Of a stretch of DNA of 42,763 bases, positions 8,806 to 18,254 are shown in pieces (position 1 is the first letter of the stretch; the number at the start of each line of letters is the position of its first letter). Where the stretch lies: positions 1 through 42,763 of the forward strand of contig JAHEIB010000004.1 of the NCBI GenBank assembly GCA_024639645.1. Direction: 5' to 3'. A program made the position numbers and the translations under genes. This DNA is from Deltaproteobacteria bacterium. Its GTDB lineage: Bacteria > Desulfobacterota > Desulfobacteria > Desulfobacterales > B30-G6. The notes beneath the pieces are model-generated. The model ran no database searches. It worked only from the letters and a program-made list of their open reading frames with translations, and was not told where the DNA came from.

Positions 8806-10251
8806 TTATCCTTCAATGAACATTTCGAGCGTGGTCATCCCGATGTGGCAGGCCGATACCGGATTCCACTGACACTGGGCACTAATTTCAACCCCTTCCT
8901 GAATAATCGAAATGGGTCGGTCCGAAGATACAACGACCACGAGAATGTTTTTATGTTCTTGGGTAAAGCGTAGGGCGGAATTATACCGGGCGCCCCTTGC
9001 CCGGTCTTCTCCGGGAATGGATCGCCCGTCCAGCAGACACGCAAAAGCATGCAGCTTTAAATCCTGGCCAATGTGCAATGCGCCATCCACCTTGGCCAGA
9101 GACATGGCTAACTCAAGATGGCAGTCTTCCCTGAGATCCAGGGCAGGCAACAGGTTTTGGCCAACAATATTTTCGGTTTTCTTGTTTAAGTCGATGATCA
9201 GGGTGCAGCCGAATTTTTGACCCTCTGCATGATGAACAATACTGCAAACGATTTTATAAAGCTGATTGCCGATCTCGGAATCGAGGGGCGTTTCCAATAA
9301 AGCTTCTTCCACCTGTACCAGCTTGGCCTGGTGGGTGGTGGATTTGTATACGCCGTCTGAAAAACTGCAGACCGCCTCGCCATTGAGCCGGATAAAACCA
9401 TGACGCCCCCTGAAATCTGCAACGATACAAAAATCCTTGATGATCTCGTTTGATATACCGACAATGGTGGACCCTTGTGAGACAAGCTTTCTTTCTGAGT
9501 ATTCCACCGCCTGAAGCAGTTTACGGACATGTTTGAAGTTTTCGATATTCGGCTGCTCCATTTCCGGAAAACGGGCCACAAAACGCATGTGCGATAGTGC
9601 GGACGGATCCATAAAAATGAGCTGCCCCCTGGGCCAGGCGCCTTCCTCTCTTGTGTTGAAAATACCCAGAATTGTATCGAGTATGGGATAGACACGCAAT
9701 TGGGTATCCCAGCCCAGCTTCAGGTTCATTTCATCGACGATATAGTCCCGAACAGCATGGGTGGCATATTCCCGTAAAAAGCTGCCGGAAATACCCGTAT
9801 AAAGATGCTTCTCGTTGGCAATGTCGTGGGAAAATCGCCAGGCAGCATGTTCCAGCCACCTTTCAGCGGGACCTACGGAGCACATGTCCGGATGATGTTC
9901 GCTGAACCACATCTGGTAAAACACAGAACTCGAGCGTCCGCCACATGAAATAATACCTGCCAGCTGCAGGCTTTTTTCAGGCACCATGTGAAAGGATCCG
10001 TTTTTCAAAAAAGACCTGGTAGGTCGATTCCGCCAATCATCCGTGTCGATAAAAAGTTCTTTTAGCCTGGGTTCATGACCCTTTAAAAGGTTTTGCGGAT
10101 CATATATGCAGATAGGGGAATCGGGCTCAATGGCGTAAATGACGGCTGTGCGGCTGGGGCCACAGAAATGGGACAGACCGTCCCGCAAACCATCTGCGGT
10201 GTCGGCAATGCAATTGCAGATAAACGTTTCTTCCAACAGAGAACCTTCCAA
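8806..10251 (-). CDS. DisA_N (DAC) domain protein, DACNV-sensor-like; putative diadenylate cyclase
   Basis: 481 aa; C-terminus contains VDGALHIGQDLKLHAFACLL...RGARYNSALRFTQEHKNILVVVVSSDRPISIIQEG, matching the DGA and (R-H-R-like) motifs of DAC domains; track start is TTG. Confidence 0.75.
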   Translation of the reverse strand: MEGSLLEETFICNCIADTADGLRDGLSHFCGPSRTAVIYAIEPDSPICIYDPQNLLKGHEPRLKELFIDTDDWRNRPTRSFLKNGSFHMVPEKSLQLAGIISCGGRSSSVFYQMWFSEHHPDMCSVGPAERWLEHAAWRFSHDIANEKHLYTGISGSFLREYATHAVRDYIVDEMNLKLGWDTQLRVYPILDTILGIFNTREEGAWPRGQLIFMDPSALSHMRFVARFPEMEQPNIENFKHVRKLLQAVEYSERKLVSQGSTIVGISNEIIKDFCIVADFRGRHGFIRLNGEAVCSFSDGVYKSTTHQAKLVQVEEALLETPLDSEIGNQLYKIVCSIVHHAEGQKFGCTLIIDLNKKTENIVGQNLLPALDLREDCHLELAMSLAKVDGALHIGQDLKLHAFACLLDGRSIPGEDRARGARYNSALRFTQEHKNILVVVVSSDRPISIIQEGVEISAQCQWNPVSACHIGMTTLEMFIEG

Positions 10252-10496
10252 TGCGTGTTTGACGTTTTTTCACTCCTAGTCTATAGGGGGTTGTCATAAA
10301 AACGTTCCGATTGAGGACCGTTTTTCCGCTACAAACCCTTATGCCGCCATCCTATTTTCGGAGCATTCTTATGACAAGCGGTATAAAATGGTTCACCAAC
10401 GATATCATATGACAAGGGAAATCGCAATTGGAGGGACCACGTGCCCCACTTGACTTTTGGCTAGCACTATATTCTAAGAAAGGAGAGCCTGAAAAA

Positions 10497-10865
10497 ATGA
10501 ACATCATCATATCGGTCGAGAATGTCTCAATGAAGGCGGAGGTCTTTGACACGCCAACCGGGCGAGCAATTCTGTCGGCACTGCCCTTTGAGTCCTCCGC
10601 AAATGTCTGGGGCGATGAAGTCTATTTCGACATACCAATCAAAATGGATCCGGAACCCGACGCAAAAGAAACCGTTGCAGTGGGCGATCTGGGATACTGG
10701 CCTGTGGGGTCTGCTTTCTGCATATTCTTTGGCCCCACACCGGTGAGCCAGGGGGACACGCCCCGCGCATACAGTCCCGTCAATGTTTTCGGCAGGATTA
10801 TCGGAGATGCCAAACTATTTAAACAGGCAGGAGCCGGTTCATTGGTGCGTGTTGCCAAAGCGTAA
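10497..10865 (+). CDS. cyclophilin-like fold protein (TM1367/DUF369-like)
   Basis: AEVFDTPTGRAILSALPFESSANVWGDEVYFDIP...GDLGYWPVGSAFCIFFGPTP...VNVFGRIIGD; start at ATG following aaggag. Confidence 0.8.
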   Translation: MNIIISVENVSMKAEVFDTPTGRAILSALPFESSANVWGDEVYFDIPIKMDPEPDAKETVAVGDLGYWPVGSAFCIFFGPTPVSQGDTPRAYSPVNVFGRIIGDAKLFKQAGAGSLVRVAKA

Positions 10866-10900
10866 TCAACACTTACCGCAGCCACCCTGCTCCGCTACCA

Positions 10901-11182
10901 TTATTGGGAAATCAGACGGTCGAACACTTCAACCTTTATTGCCGGGCAAGTGTGAAATGATATGCCGGTCAATTGGGCCAAGGATATAGAGGCCTTGGTG
11001 GCCACTTCTACATCGGGCAGGTCCACGCAGAACAAAAGATCATATTGACCCAGCAGTGCATACAGGCCTTTGACCTCACCACCTAGCTCCGCAATGATAT
11101 CGATGGCTTTTTCTGTTCTATTGATGCTGATCTGCTTGACGGCATCGGGTGTGTAGTTACCAAACATGAAAAAGATTGCCAT
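10901..11182 (-). CDS. GYD domain-containing protein
   Basis: MFGNYTPDAVKQIS...IIAELGGEVKGLYALLGQYDLLFCVDLPD typical GYD/dimeric alpha-beta barrel pattern. Confidence 0.8.
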   Translation of the reverse strand: MAIFFMFGNYTPDAVKQISINRTEKAIDIIAELGGEVKGLYALLGQYDLLFCVDLPDVEVATKASISLAQLTGISFHTCPAIKVEVFDRLISQ

Positions 11183-11291
11183 ATCTATTCTCCTTTTTAT
11201 TGATCATTATGATTGTTTTAGATCGTATCCGAGACCTGAATCGAGATGCACCCGCTATCAAGAGGTTTCAAAATCCCTAATGACAATTTCC

Positions 11292-12803
11292 TCAAAAAGG
11301 CGCTATCACCGATTGAAGCAAGACCAAAACCGGTTGAGGAAACAATCCCAATACAATGGCGAGCATCGCCAAAACCAATAGCGGTATGCTCATAGTCAAT
11401 GGCGGGTCTTTGGGAATCCGGTCTGCAATTTCCTTTTTGAGAGGTCCAAAAAAGATCCGGAAACCCGTTAGAAAAGTATAAACCAGCGTTAAAATGGTTG
11501 AAAGAACTGCGACGATAACGAGAACAAGGCCCATGGGATGTCCTTGCACGCTTTGGAAAGCGCCCGTAAAAAAAAGCCATTTACCCACAAATCCGCTGGT
11601 GGGTGGCAGTGCGGAAAGAATCAGTGCCGAGGCAAACCAGAGCACTGCTGTCAAGGGCATCTTATGCCAAAGCCCCCCCATTTTTTGAAGATCTCTTGTT
11701 TCCATGGTAAAAACCAGAATGCCCGCGGTGGAGAACAGAATAGCCTTGCCCAGTATATGGCTTAAAAAATAGAAGATGCCTCCTTCAATCCCCACGATTG
11801 TCATGGCCCCCACACCAAATACCGAGTAAGATATCTGGCTGATGGTGGAGCATGCACAAAAACGTTTGGCGTCAGACTGTGCTAATGTCAATAAAGCACC
11901 ATAGACCATGGTAATCAGCGCCAGGGTCATGATGGGCATTGAAAATACCAGCATGTCGTTTTGTAAAGGTAAAATCAGCACCCTGACGATCACATAAACA
12001 GCAATGTTGGCATAAACCGCCAGCAGTCCGGCAATGCAGGTTGGATGCTCGGCATGAACCCACGGCATCCAGACATGCAGGGGAACCAGAGCCAGTTTGG
12101 TTGCCATACCCGTTAAGATCAGCAGTGCGATCCAAAATGTCTTTGGATTTCCGGAAAGTCGGGTCAGTTCCGAAATTTCAAAACTTCCGATCAGGGTGAA
12201 GCATAGCAGAATTCCGATTAGAAACAGCATGGCACCGGCAACACCCCAATAGAGACACATCAGGGCTACCTTGTAACGGGAAATATAGTCTGAGTACCCG
12301 AATTGCGCCATGATGAAATAGAGAGGAACGATGGTCAGAAGCTCCAGGAAAAAATAGATACTGATGAGGTTGGTACTGAAAGCAACCCCCATAAAACCGG
12401 CGGGGAAAAACAGATAAAGAAAGAAAAATCTTTTAAAGTACAGGTTCCGGGTATCCGCATCGGCCTCAGGATAGATGATGTCGATTCTATGCTCGACATA
12501 GTGCAATGAATAACTGGCAAGAGCGATGCAGATGATGTTGATTATAAGCCCCACGGGAAGGCTCAAACCATCGGCCAGAAGGTTCAAACTCACATCCGGT
12601 CCAATAGCATGCTGCTCGAGGATATGGCCATCGGCATACACGCGAAACCCTGCTATGATCATGAGCACCGTGGTATAAACCAGCGAGGCAATGCTAATCC
12701 AACCGAATAGAAAGTTACTGCGAGATCGGACCAGAAGGACAATCATCGCTGCGACCAACGGAATTAATACGATTTGTAACAACAGATAAGGCATTACAAA
12801 CAC
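11292..12803 (-). CDS. proton-conducting antiporter-like membrane subunit (NuoM/MrpD-like), copy 4
   Basis: ~500 aa, many TMs; GMATKLALVPLHVWMPWVHAEHPTCIAGLLA, FCACSTISQISYSVFGVG; start GTG 12803 or ATG 12794. Confidence 0.9.
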   Translation of the reverse strand: MFVMPYLLLQIVLIPLVAAMIVLLVRSRSNFLFGWISIASLVYTTVLMIIAGFRVYADGHILEQHAIGPDVSLNLLADGLSLPVGLIINIICIALASYSLHYVEHRIDIIYPEADADTRNLYFKRFFFLYLFFPAGFMGVAFSTNLISIYFFLELLTIVPLYFIMAQFGYSDYISRYKVALMCLYWGVAGAMLFLIGILLCFTLIGSFEISELTRLSGNPKTFWIALLILTGMATKLALVPLHVWMPWVHAEHPTCIAGLLAVYANIAVYVIVRVLILPLQNDMLVFSMPIMTLALITMVYGALLTLAQSDAKRFCACSTISQISYSVFGVGAMTIVGIEGGIFYFLSHILGKAILFSTAGILVFTMETRDLQKMGGLWHKMPLTAVLWFASALILSALPPTSGFVGKWLFFTGAFQSVQGHPMGLVLVIVAVLSTILTLVYTFLTGFRIFFGPLKKEIADRIPKDPPLTMSIPLLVLAMLAIVLGLFPQPVLVLLQSVIAPF

Positions 12804-12810
12804 CCATCCA

Positions 12811-14580
12811 TTAACGGTACACCATCAAGATGGCTATAAATAACAGAATAAATGGCACTAAAATATAGACCACATTCCATGACAGTTCCGATTTCTCAGT
12901 CTTCAGTGGTCGAACAAGCTGCGCAATCCGGTCCGGAAATTCCACCAGAAGGGTGTGGAAAAACCAATCCATGCGCTTTTCGATTTCCAAGGACCGGAAC
13001 GGCGCCGACCTGAATCCCGTGACGACAGACCCGACCCAGCTAGCCACGACCCTGGCAATGGCCTGTAATGGCCGGTGACAGAAGCGCACAAACACCCGTC
13101 CTGGCATTCGGACAAACCAGTCGGTATCAAGGTTCACGGCCCGCTGTTCCGCGGGATAAAACCCGGAGAGGATCAGCATGGTAAATGCGAGGGCGCCGAA
13201 CATCAGAAGCTGTAACATTCCCACCACATGAAAGGCCGTATAAGGAACGAAATCGACTGGATAAGGCAAAATACTATACAGCGGGGCGGGGTAAACGCCC
13301 AAAAAAATACAGATGAAAGCCGCCATTCCCATGGCAATGCGCATATTAAAGGGCGGCTCCTTACTCCGGATGCCCGAGTCATGGCCGAAAAAGATAAAAA
13401 ATGGAACTTTGATACCCGCATGATGAAATACGCCGGCAGAGGCGAAAAGCAGCATAAACCAGACAATGACATGGTGCGATTCAGCCACGGCTGCGACGGT
13501 CAGCGATTTGCTTACAAAACCGCTAAACAGGGGAAAGGCTGAAATGGAAGCGGCCCCGACCATGCAGCACACCGCCGTGAAGGGCATGGTCTTGTACAAT
13601 CCACCCAGATCGGTACCCCTGATCTTTCCGGTCATGTAAAGGACCGCTCCGGTGGACATAAACAACAAGGCTTTATATATGATGTGGCAAAAGGCATGGG
13701 CGACCACGCCGTTAATAGCCAATTGACTGCCGATCCCAATTCCGCAAACCATAAACCCCACCTGGTTAATCAGGCTGTAGGCCAGGACCCGGCGCATATC
13801 ATTGACGATGACCGCATAAAATATCGGGAAACAGGTCATAAACGCCCCTGCCCATAGAAGAATGTCATTTCCCGGAAATGTCCGAGCCAAAATGTAGACG
13901 GCGCTTTTGGTCGTGAGGGCGCTCATGAAAACCGCCCCCGTAACGGTCGCCCTGGGATATGCATCCGGCAGCCAGGAATGGAATGGGAAAACAGCGGCAT
14001 TCAGACAAAACCCGATAAAGATCATCAGGGAGGCCGTATCGGTCAGGCCAATAAAATTGAACTCAGTGGTTCCACGAGTAATAACAAATAGGATAATGCC
14101 CGCCAGTAGACAAAGCCCGCCAAAAAAATGCCACATGAAATATCGGAAAGCCGCCTTACGTGAGTCTTCTGTCCTACGCGCTAGTATTAGAACCACAGAT
14201 GCCAGAGCCATCAGTTCCCAGAAAATGTACAGGGAGAATAGGTCACCCGCAAAGGTGACACCCAGCGCCCCACCGGCATAACTCAAGGCTGCCACATGTT
14301 GAACATCGTCCTTGACATGCAGGGAATAAATCGTCCCGATAAATGAGATCAAAACGAATACATATCCAAAAGCCAGACTGAGGCGGTCTACCCGGCACAA
14401 AATCAATGAATAATCAAGAAATGCTGTGGTCCATGATTGTCCATCGGGGAGATACAATAAATCCAGACCGGCAAGCACTGGTAAGGTCAACAGGTATAAC
14501 TGCTTCGCACGTCCCCTGAAGAGAGGTACCAATACGGCACCGACCAGAAAGATCATCGCAGGTGGCAACGCGCTAGTCAT
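12811..14580 (-). CDS. proton-conducting antiporter-like membrane subunit (Mrp/NuoL-type), copy 3
   Basis: 589 aa; LNAAVFPFHSWLPDAYPRATVTGAVFMSALTTKSAVYILAR, RVLAYSLINQVGFMVCGIG. Confidence 0.88.
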   Translation of the reverse strand: MTSALPPAMIFLVGAVLVPLFRGRAKQLYLLTLPVLAGLDLLYLPDGQSWTTAFLDYSLILCRVDRLSLAFGYVFVLISFIGTIYSLHVKDDVQHVAALSYAGGALGVTFAGDLFSLYIFWELMALASVVLILARRTEDSRKAAFRYFMWHFFGGLCLLAGIILFVITRGTTEFNFIGLTDTASLMIFIGFCLNAAVFPFHSWLPDAYPRATVTGAVFMSALTTKSAVYILARTFPGNDILLWAGAFMTCFPIFYAVIVNDMRRVLAYSLINQVGFMVCGIGIGSQLAINGVVAHAFCHIIYKALLFMSTGAVLYMTGKIRGTDLGGLYKTMPFTAVCCMVGAASISAFPLFSGFVSKSLTVAAVAESHHVIVWFMLLFASAGVFHHAGIKVPFFIFFGHDSGIRSKEPPFNMRIAMGMAAFICIFLGVYPAPLYSILPYPVDFVPYTAFHVVGMLQLLMFGALAFTMLILSGFYPAEQRAVNLDTDWFVRMPGRVFVRFCHRPLQAIARVVASWVGSVVTGFRSAPFRSLEIEKRMDWFFHTLLVEFPDRIAQLVRPLKTEKSELSWNVVYILVPFILLFIAILMVYR

Positions 14581-14821
14581 AGTAATCTTCCCTTCGTTTC
14601 ACCAGCAGTCTCAGGAGTTTGGCCACAAAAATTAGACTCACACAGGCAATGAAACCGTATACCGCATAGAAACAGGGTGCCTTCTCCCAAGAAAAGTGGA
14701 CATGCTTGTGTAAAAAGAAATCAATGATCAATAAAACCACCAGTGAGACATAGAAATACTTCCTCACCTTTAATCGGTTTCGTTCGGAATCAAGAAAGGT
14801 CAGTTCTTTTTGGGGTTTCAT
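14573..14821 (-). CDS. small membrane protein (82 aa), two predicted TMs, in Mrp operon
   Basis: Overlaps the downstream antiporter gene start by 8 nt; hydrophobic segments YFYVSLVVLLIIDFFL and FYAVYGFIACVSLIFVAKLL. Confidence 0.7.
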   Translation of the reverse strand: MKPQKELTFLDSERNRLKVRKYFYVSLVVLLIIDFFLHKHVHFSWEKAPCFYAVYGFIACVSLIFVAKLLRLLVKRREDYYD

Positions 14822-14864
14822 TAATCGTTCCTTTTTAATAAAACCTGAATTATGTGATTTTTAT

Positions 14865-14950
14865 CTCGATCTGCACGGATCTCTTGCGGATCGAGGGCTC
14901 GCAAAAAGCCTCGACAGATCCACGGGTATGCCTGTGTTTTTTACGAGCCC
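14865..14950 (-). ncRNA. Candidate structured intergenic element with mutually exclusive hairpins
   Basis: Arms ctcgatc/gatcgag (14865-14871/14889-14895), ggatct/agatcc (14877-14882/14916-14921), tcgagg/cctcga (14891-14896/14909-14914), gggctcg/cgagccc (14895-14901/14944-14950). Confidence 0.4.
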
Positions 14951-14992
14951 TTATCCATCAAGATTTCGGCACACCTCTTCGGGAAAAATCCC

Positions 14993-15190
14993 TCAGTTCA
15001 GGTTAAAGATGAAAACCACCGAGAGATAGAAAATACCCAAGGCAACAAGCAGGTAAAAAATCCGCTTGAATTTCGGCGAACTCTCGTGGACCAGTTCCAT
15101 CTTCTCCTCGAACCCGGTCAGCCAGGCGGTAGTTTCACCATCCGCCTGCCGGTATACCGTTTCATCCCCGTCTACAACGATTTTGCCCAT
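14993..15190 (-). CDS. small single-TM protein (~65 aa), in Mrp operon
   Basis: MGKIVVDGDETVYRQADGETTAWLTGFEEKMELVHESSPKFKRIFYLLVALGIFYLSVVFIFNLN; the track ORF begins at 15211. Confidence 0.65.
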   Translation of the reverse strand: MGKIVVDGDETVYRQADGETTAWLTGFEEKMELVHESSPKFKRIFYLLVALGIFYLSVVFIFNLN

Positions 15191-15230
15191 TTTATTTCCT
15201 TTTATCCACACGGTTCATCATGAAAAGAAC

Positions 15231-16742
15231 TTATGGGAACAACCCTCTGATCGCCAAATTCGCCAGATCGATAATATAAAACATTCCCGGGAAAAAGCAG
15301 AACACGATGGAGAATATCGCCGTGATGGTCAGCGGAATCACCATAAACAGATATAAGGGGCGCCCTCTTTCACTGTTGCTGGCAGAATCCCCATACGATC
15401 CCTCGGTAGCCGCCGGTTCATCAAAATAAGCCGTTTTTACGATCGGAAAAAAATAAATCACATCCAGGAGGGAGCTGACCAGGATGACAACCAGAAAAAC
15501 CAGATATCCCGTCTGTATCGTTCCCAGACACAAATACCATTTGCTGATAAAGCCGGCTACCGGCGGAGCGCCGGCCATGCCCACAGCACCAACGGTAAAA
15601 GCAGCCATAGTGATCGGCATCCGACGTCCAATGCCGGCCATCTGGCTGATCTGCTTTTTGCCGCTGATAACCATCACCGCCCCGGCGCATAAAAAGAGGG
15701 TGATTTTCATGAACCCATGAAACGGGATGTGAATCATGGCCCCTTTCACCCCGTACGAACTGAGCAGGGCCGCCCCAAAAAGAATGTATGAGAGCTGACT
15801 GATTGTCGAAAAAGCGAGACGCCGTTTGAGATTATCCTCCCCTATAGCGAAGAAAGACCCCACGAGCATGGTAACGGAAGCCACCGTGCCGAGCATGAGA
15901 CCGAGCCCGAGGGCCTGCATCAGATCAACACCGAAAACATAACAGACGATCCGTACGAACCCGAATACCCCGGCCTTGACTACCGCAACCGCATGCAGCA
16001 AAGAGCTGACGGGTGTCGGGGCCACCATGGCTGCCGGCAACCAGGAATGAAACGGCATCCAGGCTGCCTTCATTGAACCCAGGGCAAACAGAACGAACAA
16101 CAGTATCAAGACACCGGCGGATGCCGTATCTTTAGAAAGGATCCCGCCATCGGTAAAAGCGGTTGTACCCGTGAGGGCGTATGTCATCACGACCGCGGCA
16201 AACAAAAACCATCCGGACACAAGCAAGTATGATAAATATTTCCGGGTGGCGGCAAAGGCCTCCTGATCTTCGTGGTGGGCAACCAGCCAGTAGGTAGAAA
16301 GCGTCAGGGCTTCGTAAAAGATGTAAAAGGTTACCAGATTGGCGGACAGCGCGATGCTAACAGCGGAAAAGATTGCTATTGCAAACATAAAATAATAACG
16401 GGTCTGAGCGTGTTCGTGCAACGCGCGCATATAGCCGATGGAATAAACCGAAACCAGGATCCATAAAAAAGAAGATGTAATCGCAAATATAAGGCCGAAG
16501 GCATCCACCCGATATCCGACTTCCAGACCGGGGGCAATGGTGATGATATGGCTGACAATCACCTTACCGTCCAGGATGATGGGCGCCATGGAGATAATCA
16601 CGGCAAACTGGGCCACGCCCGCAGCAAGCGTGCAGCCTTCTCTGATATTGGGTCGGTTGCGAAAGAGGAAAACAAGCAAAGCACACCCTAAAGGGAAAGC
16701 AAGGGCTAACAATGGCTGGAAGGAGTGGATCACAGGGCTCAT
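15231..16742 (-). CDS. proton-conducting antiporter-like membrane subunit (MrpD/NuoL-type), copy 2
   Basis: True start MSPVIHSFQPLLALAFPLGCALLVF at 16742 (ATGA overlap with the upstream gene); KAAWMPFHSWLPAAMVAPTPVSSLLHAVAVVKAGVFGFVR, LAFSTISQLSYILFGAALLSS. Confidence 0.9.
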   Translation of the reverse strand: MSPVIHSFQPLLALAFPLGCALLVFLFRNRPNIREGCTLAAGVAQFAVIISMAPIILDGKVIVSHIITIAPGLEVGYRVDAFGLIFAITSSFLWILVSVYSIGYMRALHEHAQTRYYFMFAIAIFSAVSIALSANLVTFYIFYEALTLSTYWLVAHHEDQEAFAATRKYLSYLLVSGWFLFAAVVMTYALTGTTAFTDGGILSKDTASAGVLILLFVLFALGSMKAAWMPFHSWLPAAMVAPTPVSSLLHAVAVVKAGVFGFVRIVCYVFGVDLMQALGLGLMLGTVASVTMLVGSFFAIGEDNLKRRLAFSTISQLSYILFGAALLSSYGVKGAMIHIPFHGFMKITLFLCAGAVMVISGKKQISQMAGIGRRMPITMAAFTVGAVGMAGAPPVAGFISKWYLCLGTIQTGYLVFLVVILVSSLLDVIYFFPIVKTAYFDEPAATEGSYGDSASNSERGRPLYLFMVIPLTITAIFSIVFCFFPGMFYIIDLANLAIRGLFP

Positions 16743-18253
16743 GGCGTCCCTCCAAATCCGAATCCGGTATTGATCGCATAAAGCAGCGGATGGAAGGTTC
16801 CGGATATCCACACGACACCCAAAACAAACGACAGAATCCCCAGCAATAATCCGGGTATCAACATACTTGCCGGAATTTCGTTGACCCCGGGTTTGCCGGG
16901 AAAGGTGTTTTCTTTTTCCGGGCGGATATACATGATCTCGATGACTCTCCAAAAGTAGATGATCATCAGCAACGTGCTGATAAAGATCACGACCACAAAC
17001 ACGTACCCGCGGGCTTCCAGCGCTGCCAAAATGAGATACCATTTGGTAATAAACCCGACCCCTGGCGGCATGCCGATCATCGCCAGTGCCGCCAGGATCA
17101 TGGCCAGACTTGTATAGGGCATTCTCCGGCCAAGACCGGTAAATTGACGAATATCCCACATATTGTAGCGGTAAATGAAACCACAAGCAGCCATGAACAT
17201 GCAGCCCTTGATCACCGCGTGGTTCACTATATGCATGACGGCCGGCGTCAATCCCAGTGTGGATGATGGGGCCAGGCCGATGGCCAGCACGATATATCCC
17301 ACATTGGCGATACTCGAGTAAGCCAGCATTCGTTTTAGATTGGTTTGTTTGATGGCAAAAATAGAGCCCATGATCATAGCCAGGGCGGCCACCCAGCAGA
17401 TGAAACCAAATACAGGCAGGATTTCCTTGATGAAATTCAGCGTAAATACGGAAAAAATGATACGGATCAGGGCATAGACAAATGTCTTGGCCACGGCAGT
17501 GGAGATAAGCACACTGACTGCCGAAGGCGCAAACGTATACGCATCCGGCTGCCAGCTGTGCAGGGGAAACAGCGCAATTTTGATGGCGAACCCAATGAAA
17601 ATAAAAACGAAAGCTGTCTGAACCACGCGTGAACCGTACATGCCAGGCAGAAGCAGACGTAAATCCTCCATGTTCAGTGAACCGGTAGCGATGTACAAAT
17701 AACCGATTCCTATCAGATAAAACGAAGCTCCGACGGTGCCGATAATGAGATAGCGCAGGCTGGCTAAGGGAGCCTTTGACCCCCCGATGGCAACCAGTGC
17801 ATAACTGGTAAGTGAAGCGACCTCGAGAAGGACAAACAGATTGAACATATCAGCGGTAATAATAATCCCCAGCAACCCGGTCATTAAAAGCATGAAAAGG
17901 CTCCAGAACAGACATATTTTCTCAGGCAGTTCCTTTTCGATGCTCTTTTTGGCATACATTGCCGCCAGCCATCCGACCATGGAGACCAGGCATAGCATGA
18001 ACGCGGTCAGATGATCCACGCGATATTCGATACCCCAAGGGGGTGCCCATCCGCCCAGACGATATTGAATCGTTCCTTGCCGGATGACGGTATCAAGAAT
18101 AGCAATAGCCGATACCACGCACACCGACACCCCCCCCATGGCCATAGGGAAAGCCAAATGTTTGTTCCGCCAACCGAAAAAAAAGACAAAGAAAGAGGCG
18201 AAAAGAGGAGCGACAACAATGATGGCAGGTAACTGTTGAACCATGTGTTCCAA
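16739..18253 (-). CDS. proton-conducting antiporter-like membrane subunit (MrpD-type), copy 1
   Basis: 504 aa; IALFPLHSWQPDAYTFAPSAVSVLISTAVAKTFVYALIR, LKRMLAYSSIANVGYIVLAIGL. Confidence 0.92.
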   Translation of the reverse strand: MEHMVQQLPAIIVVAPLFASFFVFFFGWRNKHLAFPMAMGGVSVCVVSAIAILDTVIRQGTIQYRLGGWAPPWGIEYRVDHLTAFMLCLVSMVGWLAAMYAKKSIEKELPEKICLFWSLFMLLMTGLLGIIITADMFNLFVLLEVASLTSYALVAIGGSKAPLASLRYLIIGTVGASFYLIGIGYLYIATGSLNMEDLRLLLPGMYGSRVVQTAFVFIFIGFAIKIALFPLHSWQPDAYTFAPSAVSVLISTAVAKTFVYALIRIIFSVFTLNFIKEILPVFGFICWVAALAMIMGSIFAIKQTNLKRMLAYSSIANVGYIVLAIGLAPSSTLGLTPAVMHIVNHAVIKGCMFMAACGFIYRYNMWDIRQFTGLGRRMPYTSLAMILAALAMIGMPPGVGFITKWYLILAALEARGYVFVVVIFISTLLMIIYFWRVIEIMYIRPEKENTFPGKPGVNEIPASMLIPGLLLGILSFVLGVVWISGTFHPLLYAINTGFGFGGTP

Positions 18254-18254
18254 C

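Noticed and set aside
16743-17186. N-terminal extension of ORF 15231..17186 (-)
   Set aside because: The extra ~148 aa overlap the coding region of the upstream antiporter gene in another frame and have no membrane-protein character; the true start is the ATG at 16742 with a 4-nt overlap.
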